Origin: Sphingopyxis sp. FD7
Lineage (GTDB): Bacteria > Pseudomonadota > Alphaproteobacteria > Sphingomonadales > Sphingomonadaceae
Reading direction: 5' to 3'
NCBI RefSeq assembly: GCF_003609835.1
Contig: NZ_AP017898.1
Coordinates: 2,418,001-2,482,000, forward strand
DNA: 64,000 nt
Below, in pieces: positions 55,377-63,285 of this stretch; the stretch's first letter is position 1; every line of letters starts with the position of its first letter. The notes under the pieces are model-generated. The model made no database searches. It was not told the DNA's origin and saw only the letters and a program-made list of their open reading frames with translations. A program made the translations under genes and the position numbers.

Positions 55377-56331
55377 GAGCCTGATCCGAAATTAAGTTGA
55401 GTGGTGCCAGCGGGTTAGCTTGACGCGAGCCCAAGTCGCTGATTCACGGGGTTTTGCAACAAACTTCGGGAGTTCAACGATGTGGACCGACACCACCCGG
55501 GCGCAGTATGCCCGTGCCGACCTGGCTTTGCCAAGCGATTTGACCGATGCGGAATGGGCCGTGCTGGAGCCGTTACTTCCGGGCCCTTGCTGTGTAGGGC
55601 GACCGCGCAAATGGCCGCTGCGGCGGATCATCGAGGCGATCCTGTATCTGCTGCGCGGTGGGCTGCCCTGGCGGATGTTGCCGCCCTGCTTTCCTCCGGT
55701 CTCGACGGTGCGGCGCTGGTTCTATCTGTGGCGCGACAATGGTCTGTGGCTCTCGCTCAATCACGCCCTGCTGCTGATCGGGCGGGAAGCCCTCGGGCGC
55801 GAGGCTTCTCCGAGCGCTGGGGTCATCGACAGCCAAAGCGTGAAAACCACGGAAAGCGGCGGGCCTTGCGGCTATGACGCAGGCAAGAAGATCAAGGGCC
55901 GCAAGCGACACATCGTGACCGACACCGAGGGCAATCTCGTTCATGCCGTGATCCACACCGCTGACGTGCAGGATCGCGATGGCGCGCCGTTTGTTCTGGC
56001 CGAGATCATCCGCCGTCACCCTTGGCTCAGGCACATCTTCGCCGATGGCGGCTATGCTGGCGACAAGCTTCGCCAGGCGCTGCGCAAGATCGGGAAGTGG
56101 ACGGTCGAGATCATCAAGCGATCCGACCATGCCAAGGGCTTCGAGGTCCTGCCCAGACGCTGGGTGGTCGAGCGGACCTTTGCGTGGCTCGGTCGCAACC
56201 GCCGCCTCGCCAAAGACTTCGAGCAGACCATCGCATCGGCAACCGCGTGGCTGTTCATCGCCTCAATTCAGCTCTTCGTCCGCCGTATCGCAAGAGCATG
56301 AAATCTATCGCGATAATTTTGAATCAGACTC
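55377..56331 (+). mobile_element. IS5-family element, IS1031-like, complete copy (955 bp)
   Basis: The left end GAGCCTGATCCGAAATTA and the right end, read inward as GAGTCTGATTCAAAATTA, form an imperfect inverted repeat (15 of 19). The flanks carry a TTA duplication, as in IS1031-group elements. One transposase gene fills the element. A copy that looks identical starts at 63286 in the same orientation. The element lies at the left edge of the AT-rich insert. Confidence 0.92.
55480..56301 (+). CDS. IS5-family DDE transposase
   Basis: A 273-residue transposase. LTDAEWAVLEPLLP is the N-terminal IS5 motif. The DDE residues lie in VIDSQSVKTTESGG (first Asp), FADGGYAGDKL (second Asp) and RRWVVERTFAWLGRNRRLAKDFE (Glu with the Y/R region). 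The frame is intact, so the element may be active. ATG 55480 is preferred; the frame is open 20 codons further up, but those lie near the terminal repeat. Confidence 0.93.
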   Translation: MWTDTTRAQYARADLALPSDLTDAEWAVLEPLLPGPCCVGRPRKWPLRRIIEAILYLLRGGLPWRMLPPCFPPVSTVRRWFYLWRDNGLWLSLNHALLLIGREALGREASPSAGVIDSQSVKTTESGGPCGYDAGKKIKGRKRHIVTDTEGNLVHAVIHTADVQDRDGAPFVLAEIIRRHPWLRHIFADGGYAGDKLRQALRKIGKWTVEIIKRSDHAKGFEVLPRRWVVERTFAWLGRNRRLAKDFEQTIASATAWLFIASIQLFVRRIARA

Positions 56332-56821
56332 TTAGATCGACATATCTAGTTTCCAGTATTCTGCGGGGGTACGAGATTTGTCTCTGGAGGTTTTTTCCAA
56401 AGAAGGCACAATCACGATAAACGGAGACCTCCGGCTCGGGGAACTCCCACGGCTAATGAGCTGCATTCACCAAGCGACAAAGGTTTCAAGATACAAGGAT
56501 ATAATTCTGGATTTCTCGTCCTTGAAGTCCATCGGTTATAACGTAATGCCGCCGTTCGCTTCATATGTTAGAAGCCTCCTAAGAAGCGACAACGTCGATT
56601 TCGAGTATATAGAGCCAAAGTCATTTACTGCACGTAGCAGGATAGAGAACTGTGGCCTCGCCCATTTTATTAGTCACAGAAAATATCCTAAAGTCCAGCT
56701 AAATTCATCCGATCCAATACTACAGCAGTTTAAAAGTACTGATGAAGCAAGCGCGGCAAATGATCGGATTCTGAATGCCGTTCTTCGAACAGCAAAAATA
56801 AGCCGGAAAAACCTATCTGCT

Positions 56822-57603
56822 TTAGGCCGCGTTGACAAAAGACTTCAGCCATAGCCGCGTGGCGGCGAGGTTTAGGAAGCTCTCGAACGAGAGAAGGGTT
56901 TTGTCATATCGAGTGGCGATGCGTCGTTGCTGTTTGAGCTTTCCGAACATGCGCTCGACGCGGTTGCGGTCCTTGTAACGGCGATAGTCGGGATGCTCTG
57001 GCACCTTGCGGTTCGAGCGGGGCGGGATGATCGGCAGGATGCCCCGGGTCAGCAGGCTTTCCCGGAAGCGATCACCATCATAGCCCTTGTCCGCGAGCAG
57101 CGCCTTGGGTGTGGCGACGGGGATCGCCATCAGCGGTTCGGCAGCGGTGTAATCAGAAGCCTCGCCGCCGGTCAGGATGAAGCCGACAGGCAGTCCTTGA
57201 TTGTCGCAGCGGGCGTGGATTTTGCTCGTAAAGCCGCCGCGTGATCGACCAAGAGCGTTCGCACAAGCCCCCCTTTTCCGCCCGCTGCCGAAACATGGCC
57301 GCGAACGCTGGTGCTGTCGATCATATGTTGCCAGTCGTCGGTCAGACCCAGATCGACCAGCGTTTGCAGCAGGGCATCCCAGACACCCTGTTCGGCCCAG
57401 CGCCGGAAGCGGACATAGACCGAGTTCCACTTGCCGTAGCGCTCGTGCATGTCGCGCCAAGGGCAGCCGACCCGCAGCACGTGAAGCATGCCGTTGAGAA
57501 AGCGACGATTATCGCCCGACGGCCGCGCCCAGCGACCACGTTCAGGCGGCAGCAGCGGCCCAATCAGGTCCCACTCCGCATCCGACAAATCCCCGCGACC
57601 CAT
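56822..57603 (-). CDS. IS5-family (IS427-like) transposase made by -1 frameshift
   Basis: Two overlapping frames encode the transposase. OrfA (57603 down to 57172) has DLSDAEWDLIGPLLPPERG and the first Asp in MIDSTSVRGH. OrfB, in the -1 frame from about 57277 to the stop at 56822, has GGFTSKIHARCDNQG, the second Asp in LLADKGYDGDRF and the Glu in RNRVERMFGKLKQQRR. A run of A4G6 (57268-57277, opposite strand) gives A-AAA-GGG, a classic slippery site. The TAA stop of OrfB is completed by the target sequence outside the element. Confidence 0.88.
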
Positions 57604-57673
57604 GACTGATCCTCAAAAAGCAGTCTTGAATCAGAAGGAGGAGGATTTGGGAATCCCTTTTGTCAACACGGCC
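56825..57673 (-). mobile_element. IS5-family element, IS427-like, complete (849 bp)
   Basis: The terminal inverted repeats begin GGCCGCGTTGACAAAAG and, from the other end, GGCCGTGTTGACAAAAG. TA flanks both ends (56823-56824 and 57674-57675), the duplication expected for the IS427 group. It lies in reverse orientation inside the STAS-ATPase gene. Removal with one TA restores that gene's frame exactly. It is unrelated in sequence to the IS1031-like copies nearby. Confidence 0.92.
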
Positions 57674-58461
57674 TAGAATGGGCACTAGACGAAATAACAG
57701 ATAATGTTCTAAATCATTCGCAATCCAAAGTTGGTGGATTCATAATACATTCAAAACTGCCGTACTATAATATTATTGAATTTGTAGTTGCTGACTCTGG
57801 AATAGGTATAGGAAGGAGCCTTGGCGTTCAGGACGAGGTAGAGGCAGTTGAAAAGGCAATTCAAGAAGGTGTAACAAGAAATAACGTTAGCAATCAAGGC
57901 AACGGTTTATATGGAACTTATAGAATAGCTCTTGAATCAAATGCGCTATTTTCTCTTAAATCCTATCATGGTAACTTATATGTTAATTCCGAAGGCGAAA
58001 CGCATGCACGTCGAGATCACATAACCTACCCTGGAACTCATATCCTTTGCCAGATCGATTGCGATCGGCCGGACCTGATCGAACGGGCATTTGTTTTTCG
58101 AGGAAAGCAGCATGTTCCAGGATTTGACTATGTTGAGAGAAAACTTGAAACGAAAGAAGAGGATATAAAGATACCCGCTCGCAGCATATGTAAGACTTTC
58201 GGAAGTAGAAAATCTGGCCTTGAAGCAAGAAATTACATCTTAAATATGGTTTCTGCCTTGTCAGGAAATAAAGTTGTAATTGATTTTGAAGATGTATATG
58301 TGATTAGTAGTAGTTTTGCTGATGAAGCGTTTGGAAAACTTTTTATTATACTTGGTCCAATGCTATTTATGAATACGATTGAGCTTGCCAATGCAGATTC
58401 AGCAGTTGAAGCTCTCATAAATCGCGCGATTATGCTACGAATGCAGACAGGATTAGGGGAG

Positions 58462-59727
58462 TCATAGCAACACATCGACCGCGTGGATCGCGACGCCGAC
58501 CAGCCCGCCGACCAGCGTGCCGTTGATGCGGATATATTGCAGATCGTCGCCCACCGCATTTTCCAGCCGGTCGGTGATCGTCTTGGCATCCCAGCCGCGG
58601 ATGGTGTCGGACACCAGCTTCAGCGCCGCCTCGCCATAGCTGTCGACCATGCCGACCACCGCGCGCCGCGCATAGCGGTTGAGCGTGCGCTTGATGTGCG
58701 CATCCTCGCCCAGCATCGTGCCGAACTGCGTCACCAGCTCGCCGATCCGCCCCGCGAGCATCGTGTCGGGGTTGCGCGCGGCCTTGAGCAGCGCGGCGCG
58801 GCCCTGTTCCCACAATCCGTCGAGCCAGCGCTTGACCGCCTTGTTTTCGAGCAGCTCGTCGCGCACGCGCGCGACCTTCGCCTTCACTTCAGGGTCGTGC
58901 TGCAGGTCGAGCGCCATCTTGGCGAGCCCTTCCTCGACGCGGAGGCGCAGCGGGTGCGTTTCATCGACCGCCATCTCGCTCAAGAGCTTCGACAGCCCGG
59001 CGACGATGCGGTTCGCAATACTCTCATCGAGCCCGGTGAAGCGCACGATCGCATTGCTGTTGTCGTGGACCATCTGGTGGATCAGATGCTCGTTGAGTTC
59101 CAGCGTCTTCGATCCCCATTTGACCATCGCGTCGAGGAGCGGTTGATGCCGCCCCTCGGCGAGCGCGGCCTGAAGCGCCTGCCCCAGCAGCGGGGCGACG
59201 TCGAGTTCGCGCAGCCGGTCGGCGATCGCCGATTTGACCATGCCGCCGAGCCGCTGCTGGTCGAGTGCGCCCAGCCCGTCGGCGATGATCCGTGACGCAC
59301 CGAGCCGCAGCCGCCCGCCGCCCTCTGCGGGTTCGGACAGGAACCTGCCGACCGCGCCCGCGACATCGACCGCCTGCATCTTGCGCGCGATCAGCCGCGG
59401 CAGCAGGAAATTGGTGAGCAGGAAACGCGCCAGCGTGTCGCCGATGCGGTTCTTGTTGCGCGGGATGATCGCGGTGTGCGGGATCGGCAGCCCCATCGGG
59501 TGCCGGAACAGCGCGGTCACCGCGAACCAGTCGGCGAGCCCGCCGACCATCGCCGCCTCGGCAAAGGCGCGGACGAAACCGATCGCCGGATGCACATCCT
59601 GATACGTCTTGGCGCCGACAAAGACGATCGCCATGACGACGAGCATCCCCGTGGCAAGGATGCGGATGTTGGAGGGTTTCGCCGCGACGGCGACGCCGAT
59701 CGGCCGGCGGGAAGCGAGGTCGGTCAT
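58462..59727 (-). CDS. DUF445 family membrane protein
   Basis: A 421-residue protein with an N-terminal membrane helix (ILATGMLVVMAIVFVGA), the GGLADWFAVTALFRHP motif that marks DUF445 (YjiN-like), a long helical soluble part and a C-terminal hydrophobic segment (NGTLVGGLVGVAIHAVDVLL). Its function is unknown. ATG 59727 is favoured over TTG 59736. Its stop codon overlaps the end of the convergent AT-rich gene by a few bases, so the foreign DNA joins exactly at its 3' end. Confidence 0.88.
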   Translation of the reverse strand: MTDLASRRPIGVAVAAKPSNIRILATGMLVVMAIVFVGAKTYQDVHPAIGFVRAFAEAAMVGGLADWFAVTALFRHPMGLPIPHTAIIPRNKNRIGDTLARFLLTNFLLPRLIARKMQAVDVAGAVGRFLSEPAEGGGRLRLGASRIIADGLGALDQQRLGGMVKSAIADRLRELDVAPLLGQALQAALAEGRHQPLLDAMVKWGSKTLELNEHLIHQMVHDNSNAIVRFTGLDESIANRIVAGLSKLLSEMAVDETHPLRLRVEEGLAKMALDLQHDPEVKAKVARVRDELLENKAVKRWLDGLWEQGRAALLKAARNPDTMLAGRIGELVTQFGTMLGEDAHIKRTLNRYARRAVVGMVDSYGEAALKLVSDTIRGWDAKTITDRLENAVGDDLQYIRINGTLVGGLVGVAIHAVDVLL

Positions 59728-59799
59728 GCGAACCAAATGGCGAACCGGCGCAAAGGTTGCAACCGGCGCGACCCGACGCCGCGCCGGTGGACCATCATG

Positions 59800-62700
59800 T
59801 CACTCTGCCGGTTCCGGGCTCGCCGCGCCGTGCGGCCGCCTGTCGTCGCCGGGCTTGTAGGTCAGCAGGTTGCGCGAGAAGAACCGGCCGAGCCGCTTTT
59901 CGATGCTGTCGGCCAGGCTGAAGCCCGCGGGCACGATCAGCAACGTCAGCACCGTCGACAGGATCAGGCCGCCGATCACGACAACGCCCATCGGTGCGCG
60001 CCAGGCGCCATCGCCCGACAGCGAGATGGCGGTCGGGATCATGCCCGCGACCATTGCCACGGTGGTCATCACGATCGGCTGCGCGCGCTTGCGCCCCGCG
60101 TCCATCAGCGCCGCGGTCTTGCCGATGCCCTTGTCCATTTCCTCGATCGCGAAATCGACGAGCAGGATCGAGTTTTTCGCGACGATGCCGAGCAGCATCA
60201 GCAGGCCGATATAGACGGGCATCGATATTTCCATGCCGGTGATCGCCAATCCTAGCAGCCCGCCAAGCGGCGCCAGCAGCAGCGACGACATGTTGACGAG
60301 CGGCGACAGGAAGCGGCGATAGAGCAGCACCAGCGTCGCGAACACGAGCAGCAGGCCCGACACCACCGCGACCATGAAATTGGTCAGCATCTCGGCCTGC
60401 CATTTGGCGTCGCCCTGGACGACCTTGCGGATGCCCTGCGGCATGTTCTTGATCGACGGCAGCGCGTCGATCTTTTTCTGCGCGTCGCCCGTCACCAGCC
60501 CCGGCGCGAGGTCGGCGCCGATCACGATGCGCCGCGTCTGGTTGTACCGACGCAATTCGGTCGGTCCCGCGCCAAAGCCGATCGTCGCGACCGATTTCAG
60601 CGGCACCGTCGTCCCGCGCGAGGTCGGCACCGGCAGATTCTCGATCGTGGCAAGCGTCCGGCGCGAATCTTCCGACAAAAGCACCCGGATCGGGATCTGA
60701 CGATCGGAAAGCGAGAATTTCGCGGCGTTCTGGTCGATGTCGCCGATCGTCGCGATGCGGATCGTCTGGCTGAGCGCGGCGGTTGTCACGCCCAGCTCGG
60801 CGGCGAGGTCGAGCCGCGGCGTGACGATGATTTCGGGCCGCGGAATGTCGCCTTCGATCCGCGGCGCGCGCAGTTCCTTCAGCCCCTCCATCTCCTTGAC
60901 GATCCTGCGTGCGTGGCGTTCGAGCGCCACCGGATCGTCGCCGCCAATGATGAAGGTGATGTCGCGGCCCGAAAAGCCGCCCGACTGGCTCTGGAACGAC
61001 ACGCGGGCGTCGGGGATCGCCGCCATCTGGGGTTGCAGGCTGCGCTCCCACTCGACGCTCGAGATGGGCCGGTCCTTCTTCAGCGTCAGAAAGGCGTTGC
61101 CGCCGCCCACTTCGACGTCATAAAAGGCGTTCTCGACCACCGGATCGTCGCGCAGGATCGCGTTGATCTGGTCGGCGATCGTTTCGCTCTGCGCCAGCGT
61201 CGATCCCGGCGGCAGCTCGTAACGGATCTGGCTGTAGTCGCTGTTCGTCGTCGGCTGGAACTGCTGCGGCAGGACGCCGAACAGCACGAGGCTCGAGATG
61301 AAAGCCGCGACGCCGATGCCGACGATCCACACGCGATGGTCGAACAGCCGCGCATAGGCGCGCTGGAGCATGAACTTCGCCCAGTTGGTAAAGGCAAAGT
61401 CGCGCATCCCCAAAGCATAGGCGAGCGCGCCGCCCAGGATCATCAACAGGCTGGTCACAAGGAAGGCGACGATCGCCGACAGCGGCGTCATCAACAGGAA
61501 GTGCAGCGCCGGGTTGGGCGCATCCTGCCCCACCGGCACCGGCTGGAAATACTGGAAGGTCAGGCCGATGACAGCCAGCCCCGCGACGATGGCGGGAACA
61601 AGGAAATAGATCAGCCGCGTTGAAAACACTTCGTAACGCGCCTTCACCACCTTTTGCTTTGAACTGTCGAGCGTGAAGGCGAGCAGCCGTTCATAGCGGT
61701 CGATCCACGGCCCATTGGCATGGTCCTGCTCGCCCTGCGCCGACAGGAAATAGGCGGCGATCATCGGCGTGATCATGCGCGCGACGGCCAGGCTCATCAG
61801 CACCGCGAACACGACGGTCATGCCGAACTGGATGAAGAATTGCCCCGACACGCCGGGCATCAGCGCGACGGGGAGGAACACCGCGACGATGGACATCGTC
61901 GTCGCGACCACCGCGAGGCCGATTTCGTCGGCGGCGTCGATCGACGCCTGATAGGCGGTCTTGCCCATGCGCATGTGCCGGACGATATTCTCGATCTCGA
62001 CGATCGCATCATCGACGAGCACGCCGGCGACCAGGCTGAGCGCGAGCAGCGACAGGCCGTTCAGCGAAAAGCCCATCATTTCCATGAACCAGAAAGTCGG
62101 GATCGCCGACAGCGGGATCGCGAGCGCGCTGATCAGCGTCGCGCGCCAGTCGCGCAGGAACAGGAAGACAACGACCACCGCGAGCACCGCGCCCTCGATC
62201 ATCGCCAGCATCGAGCTGCGATATTGTTCCTTGGTATATTCGGTGCGCGTGAACAGGATCTTGAAGTCCACCTTGGGGTTCGCCTTCTTGATCTGTTCCA
62301 GCTTCTTCATCGTCTCGTCATGCACGGTGACGTCCGAGGCGCCCTTGGCCTTTTCGATCGAGAAGCTGAGCACCTGCCGCCCCTTGATCTTCGCGAGGTT
62401 GCGCTGCTCGGCATAGCCGTCGGTCACTTTTGCGACATCCGCCAGACGGATCGTGCGGCCGTTGCCGATCGAAATGCGCGTCTCGCCGAGCTGGAAGGCA
62501 CTGCCCGCATTGCCGAGCACGCGCACTGCCTGTTCGCTCCCGGCGATTTCGGTGCGCCCGCCCGCGGCGTTGACGTTCACCTGCCGCAATTGCTGGTTCA
62601 CCTGGCTTGCCGTCAGGCCATAGCTTTGCATCCGCGCGGGATCGAGGATCACGCGAATCTCGCGATCGACGCCGCCCGACCGGCGAACCTGGCTCATGCC

Positions 62701-63213
62701 GGGAATCGAGAGCAATTCCTTCGCCACCGTATTATCGACGAACCATGACAGTTGCTCCAACGTCATGTCGGTCGCCTCGACCGCGAAATAGGTGATCGGG
62801 CCGCCGGCAATGTCGACGCGGACAACCTGCGGTTCAAGGATGCCGTCGGGCAGGTCGCTGCGGATCTGCGAGATCGCCTGGTTGACATCGTTATAGGCGC
62901 GGTCGATCGGCGTGCCGATCGCAAACTGCACGTTCGTTACGCTCGTGCCCTCGCTGACATAGGAGGACATTTCGTCGACCCCGCTCACGCCGCGAACCGC
63001 CGCCTCGACGCGCTGCGTGACCTGTGTTTCCAGCTCGGTCGGCGCCGCGCCGGGTTGCGATACGACAACACGAACGGCCGGGAACTCGACGTCGGGATTG
63101 TCGTTGACGTCCATCCGGTTGAAGCTGACGAGCCCCGCAAGCAACAACAGCACAAAGAGGACGATCGGCGGCACCGGATTACGAATTGACACCGCGGAGA
63201 TGTTACGTAGCAT
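59800..63213 (-). CDS. RND efflux pump inner-membrane subunit (HAE1 type)
   Basis: A 1137-residue proton-driven exporter. It starts ISIRNPV-like (VSIRNPVPPIVLF). The TM4 aspartate pair lies in GVLVDDAIVEIENI, and SVEWERSLQPQ and GFSGRDITFIIGGDDP belong to the docking and porter domains. It is longer than most (about 1040) because of two extra hydrophobic stretches near residues 530-600. GGAGG six bases before ATG 63213 fixes the start. An adaptor gene would normally precede it, but an IS begins 72 bases upstream. Confidence 0.92.
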   Translation of the reverse strand: MLRNISAVSIRNPVPPIVLFVLLLLAGLVSFNRMDVNDNPDVEFPAVRVVVSQPGAAPTELETQVTQRVEAAVRGVSGVDEMSSYVSEGTSVTNVQFAIGTPIDRAYNDVNQAISQIRSDLPDGILEPQVVRVDIAGGPITYFAVEATDMTLEQLSWFVDNTVAKELLSIPGMSQVRRSGGVDREIRVILDPARMQSYGLTASQVNQQLRQVNVNAAGGRTEIAGSEQAVRVLGNAGSAFQLGETRISIGNGRTIRLADVAKVTDGYAEQRNLAKIKGRQVLSFSIEKAKGASDVTVHDETMKKLEQIKKANPKVDFKILFTRTEYTKEQYRSSMLAMIEGAVLAVVVVFLFLRDWRATLISALAIPLSAIPTFWFMEMMGFSLNGLSLLALSLVAGVLVDDAIVEIENIVRHMRMGKTAYQASIDAADEIGLAVVATTMSIVAVFLPVALMPGVSGQFFIQFGMTVVFAVLMSLAVARMITPMIAAYFLSAQGEQDHANGPWIDRYERLLAFTLDSSKQKVVKARYEVFSTRLIYFLVPAIVAGLAVIGLTFQYFQPVPVGQDAPNPALHFLLMTPLSAIVAFLVTSLLMILGGALAYALGMRDFAFTNWAKFMLQRAYARLFDHRVWIVGIGVAAFISSLVLFGVLPQQFQPTTNSDYSQIRYELPPGSTLAQSETIADQINAILRDDPVVENAFYDVEVGGGNAFLTLKKDRPISSVEWERSLQPQMAAIPDARVSFQSQSGGFSGRDITFIIGGDDPVALERHARRIVKEMEGLKELRAPRIEGDIPRPEIIVTPRLDLAAELGVTTAALSQTIRIATIGDIDQNAAKFSLSDRQIPIRVLLSEDSRRTLATIENLPVPTSRGTTVPLKSVATIGFGAGPTELRRYNQTRRIVIGADLAPGLVTGDAQKKIDALPSIKNMPQGIRKVVQGDAKWQAEMLTNFMVAVVSGLLLVFATLVLLYRRFLSPLVNMSSLLLAPLGGLLGLAITGMEISMPVYIGLLMLLGIVAKNSILLVDFAIEEMDKGIGKTAALMDAGRKRAQPIVMTTVAMVAGMIPTAISLSGDGAWRAPMGVVVIGGLILSTVLTLLIVPAGFSLADSIEKRLGRFFSRNLLTYKPGDDRRPHGAASPEPAE

Positions 63214-63282
63214 TGTGCGCCTCCGAAGCGGGGGTGATTTCAACAGGGAGGTGAAACGTGAAGAAAGACTTCGTTACCGGAC

Positions 63283-63285
63283 TAA
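63283..63285. repeat. TAA target site, left of second IS1031-like copy
   Basis: TAA directly precedes the left end GAGCCTGATCC, again fitting a TNA target. The matching right-hand copy would lie beyond the window. Confidence 0.7.

Larger units (their letters stand above)
56378..58467 (+). pseudogene. STAS - GHKL ATPase - STAS-like (DUF4325) protein, broken by an IS
   Basis: The visibly AT-rich gene is split at 56824 by an 849-bp IS. Joining the halves with one TA copy gives a continuous 412-residue frame. Residues about 1-110 form a STAS-like domain (DIILDFSSLKSIG). Residues about 135-260 are a GHKL ATPase with N-box LDEITDNVLNHS, G1 ADSGIGIGRS and G2 NQGNGLYG. The last ~90 residues are the STAS-like DUF4325 domain (SGLEARNYILNMV; VVIDFEDVYVISSSFADEAF). 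It would resemble a fused partner-switching kinase and antagonist. The start is TTG 56378 after GGGGG. Codon and base use differ sharply from neighbours, pointing to transfer. Confidence 0.8.

Noticed and set aside
55392..55631. Minus-strand ORF repeated in both IS1031-like copies
   Set aside because: It recurs only because the IS is duplicated; it is antisense to the transposase and has no known domain.
57983..58589. Minus-strand ORFs opposite the AT-rich gene
   Set aside because: They are antisense to the GHKL and DUF4325 coding frame, whose motifs are clear; no independent evidence supports them.
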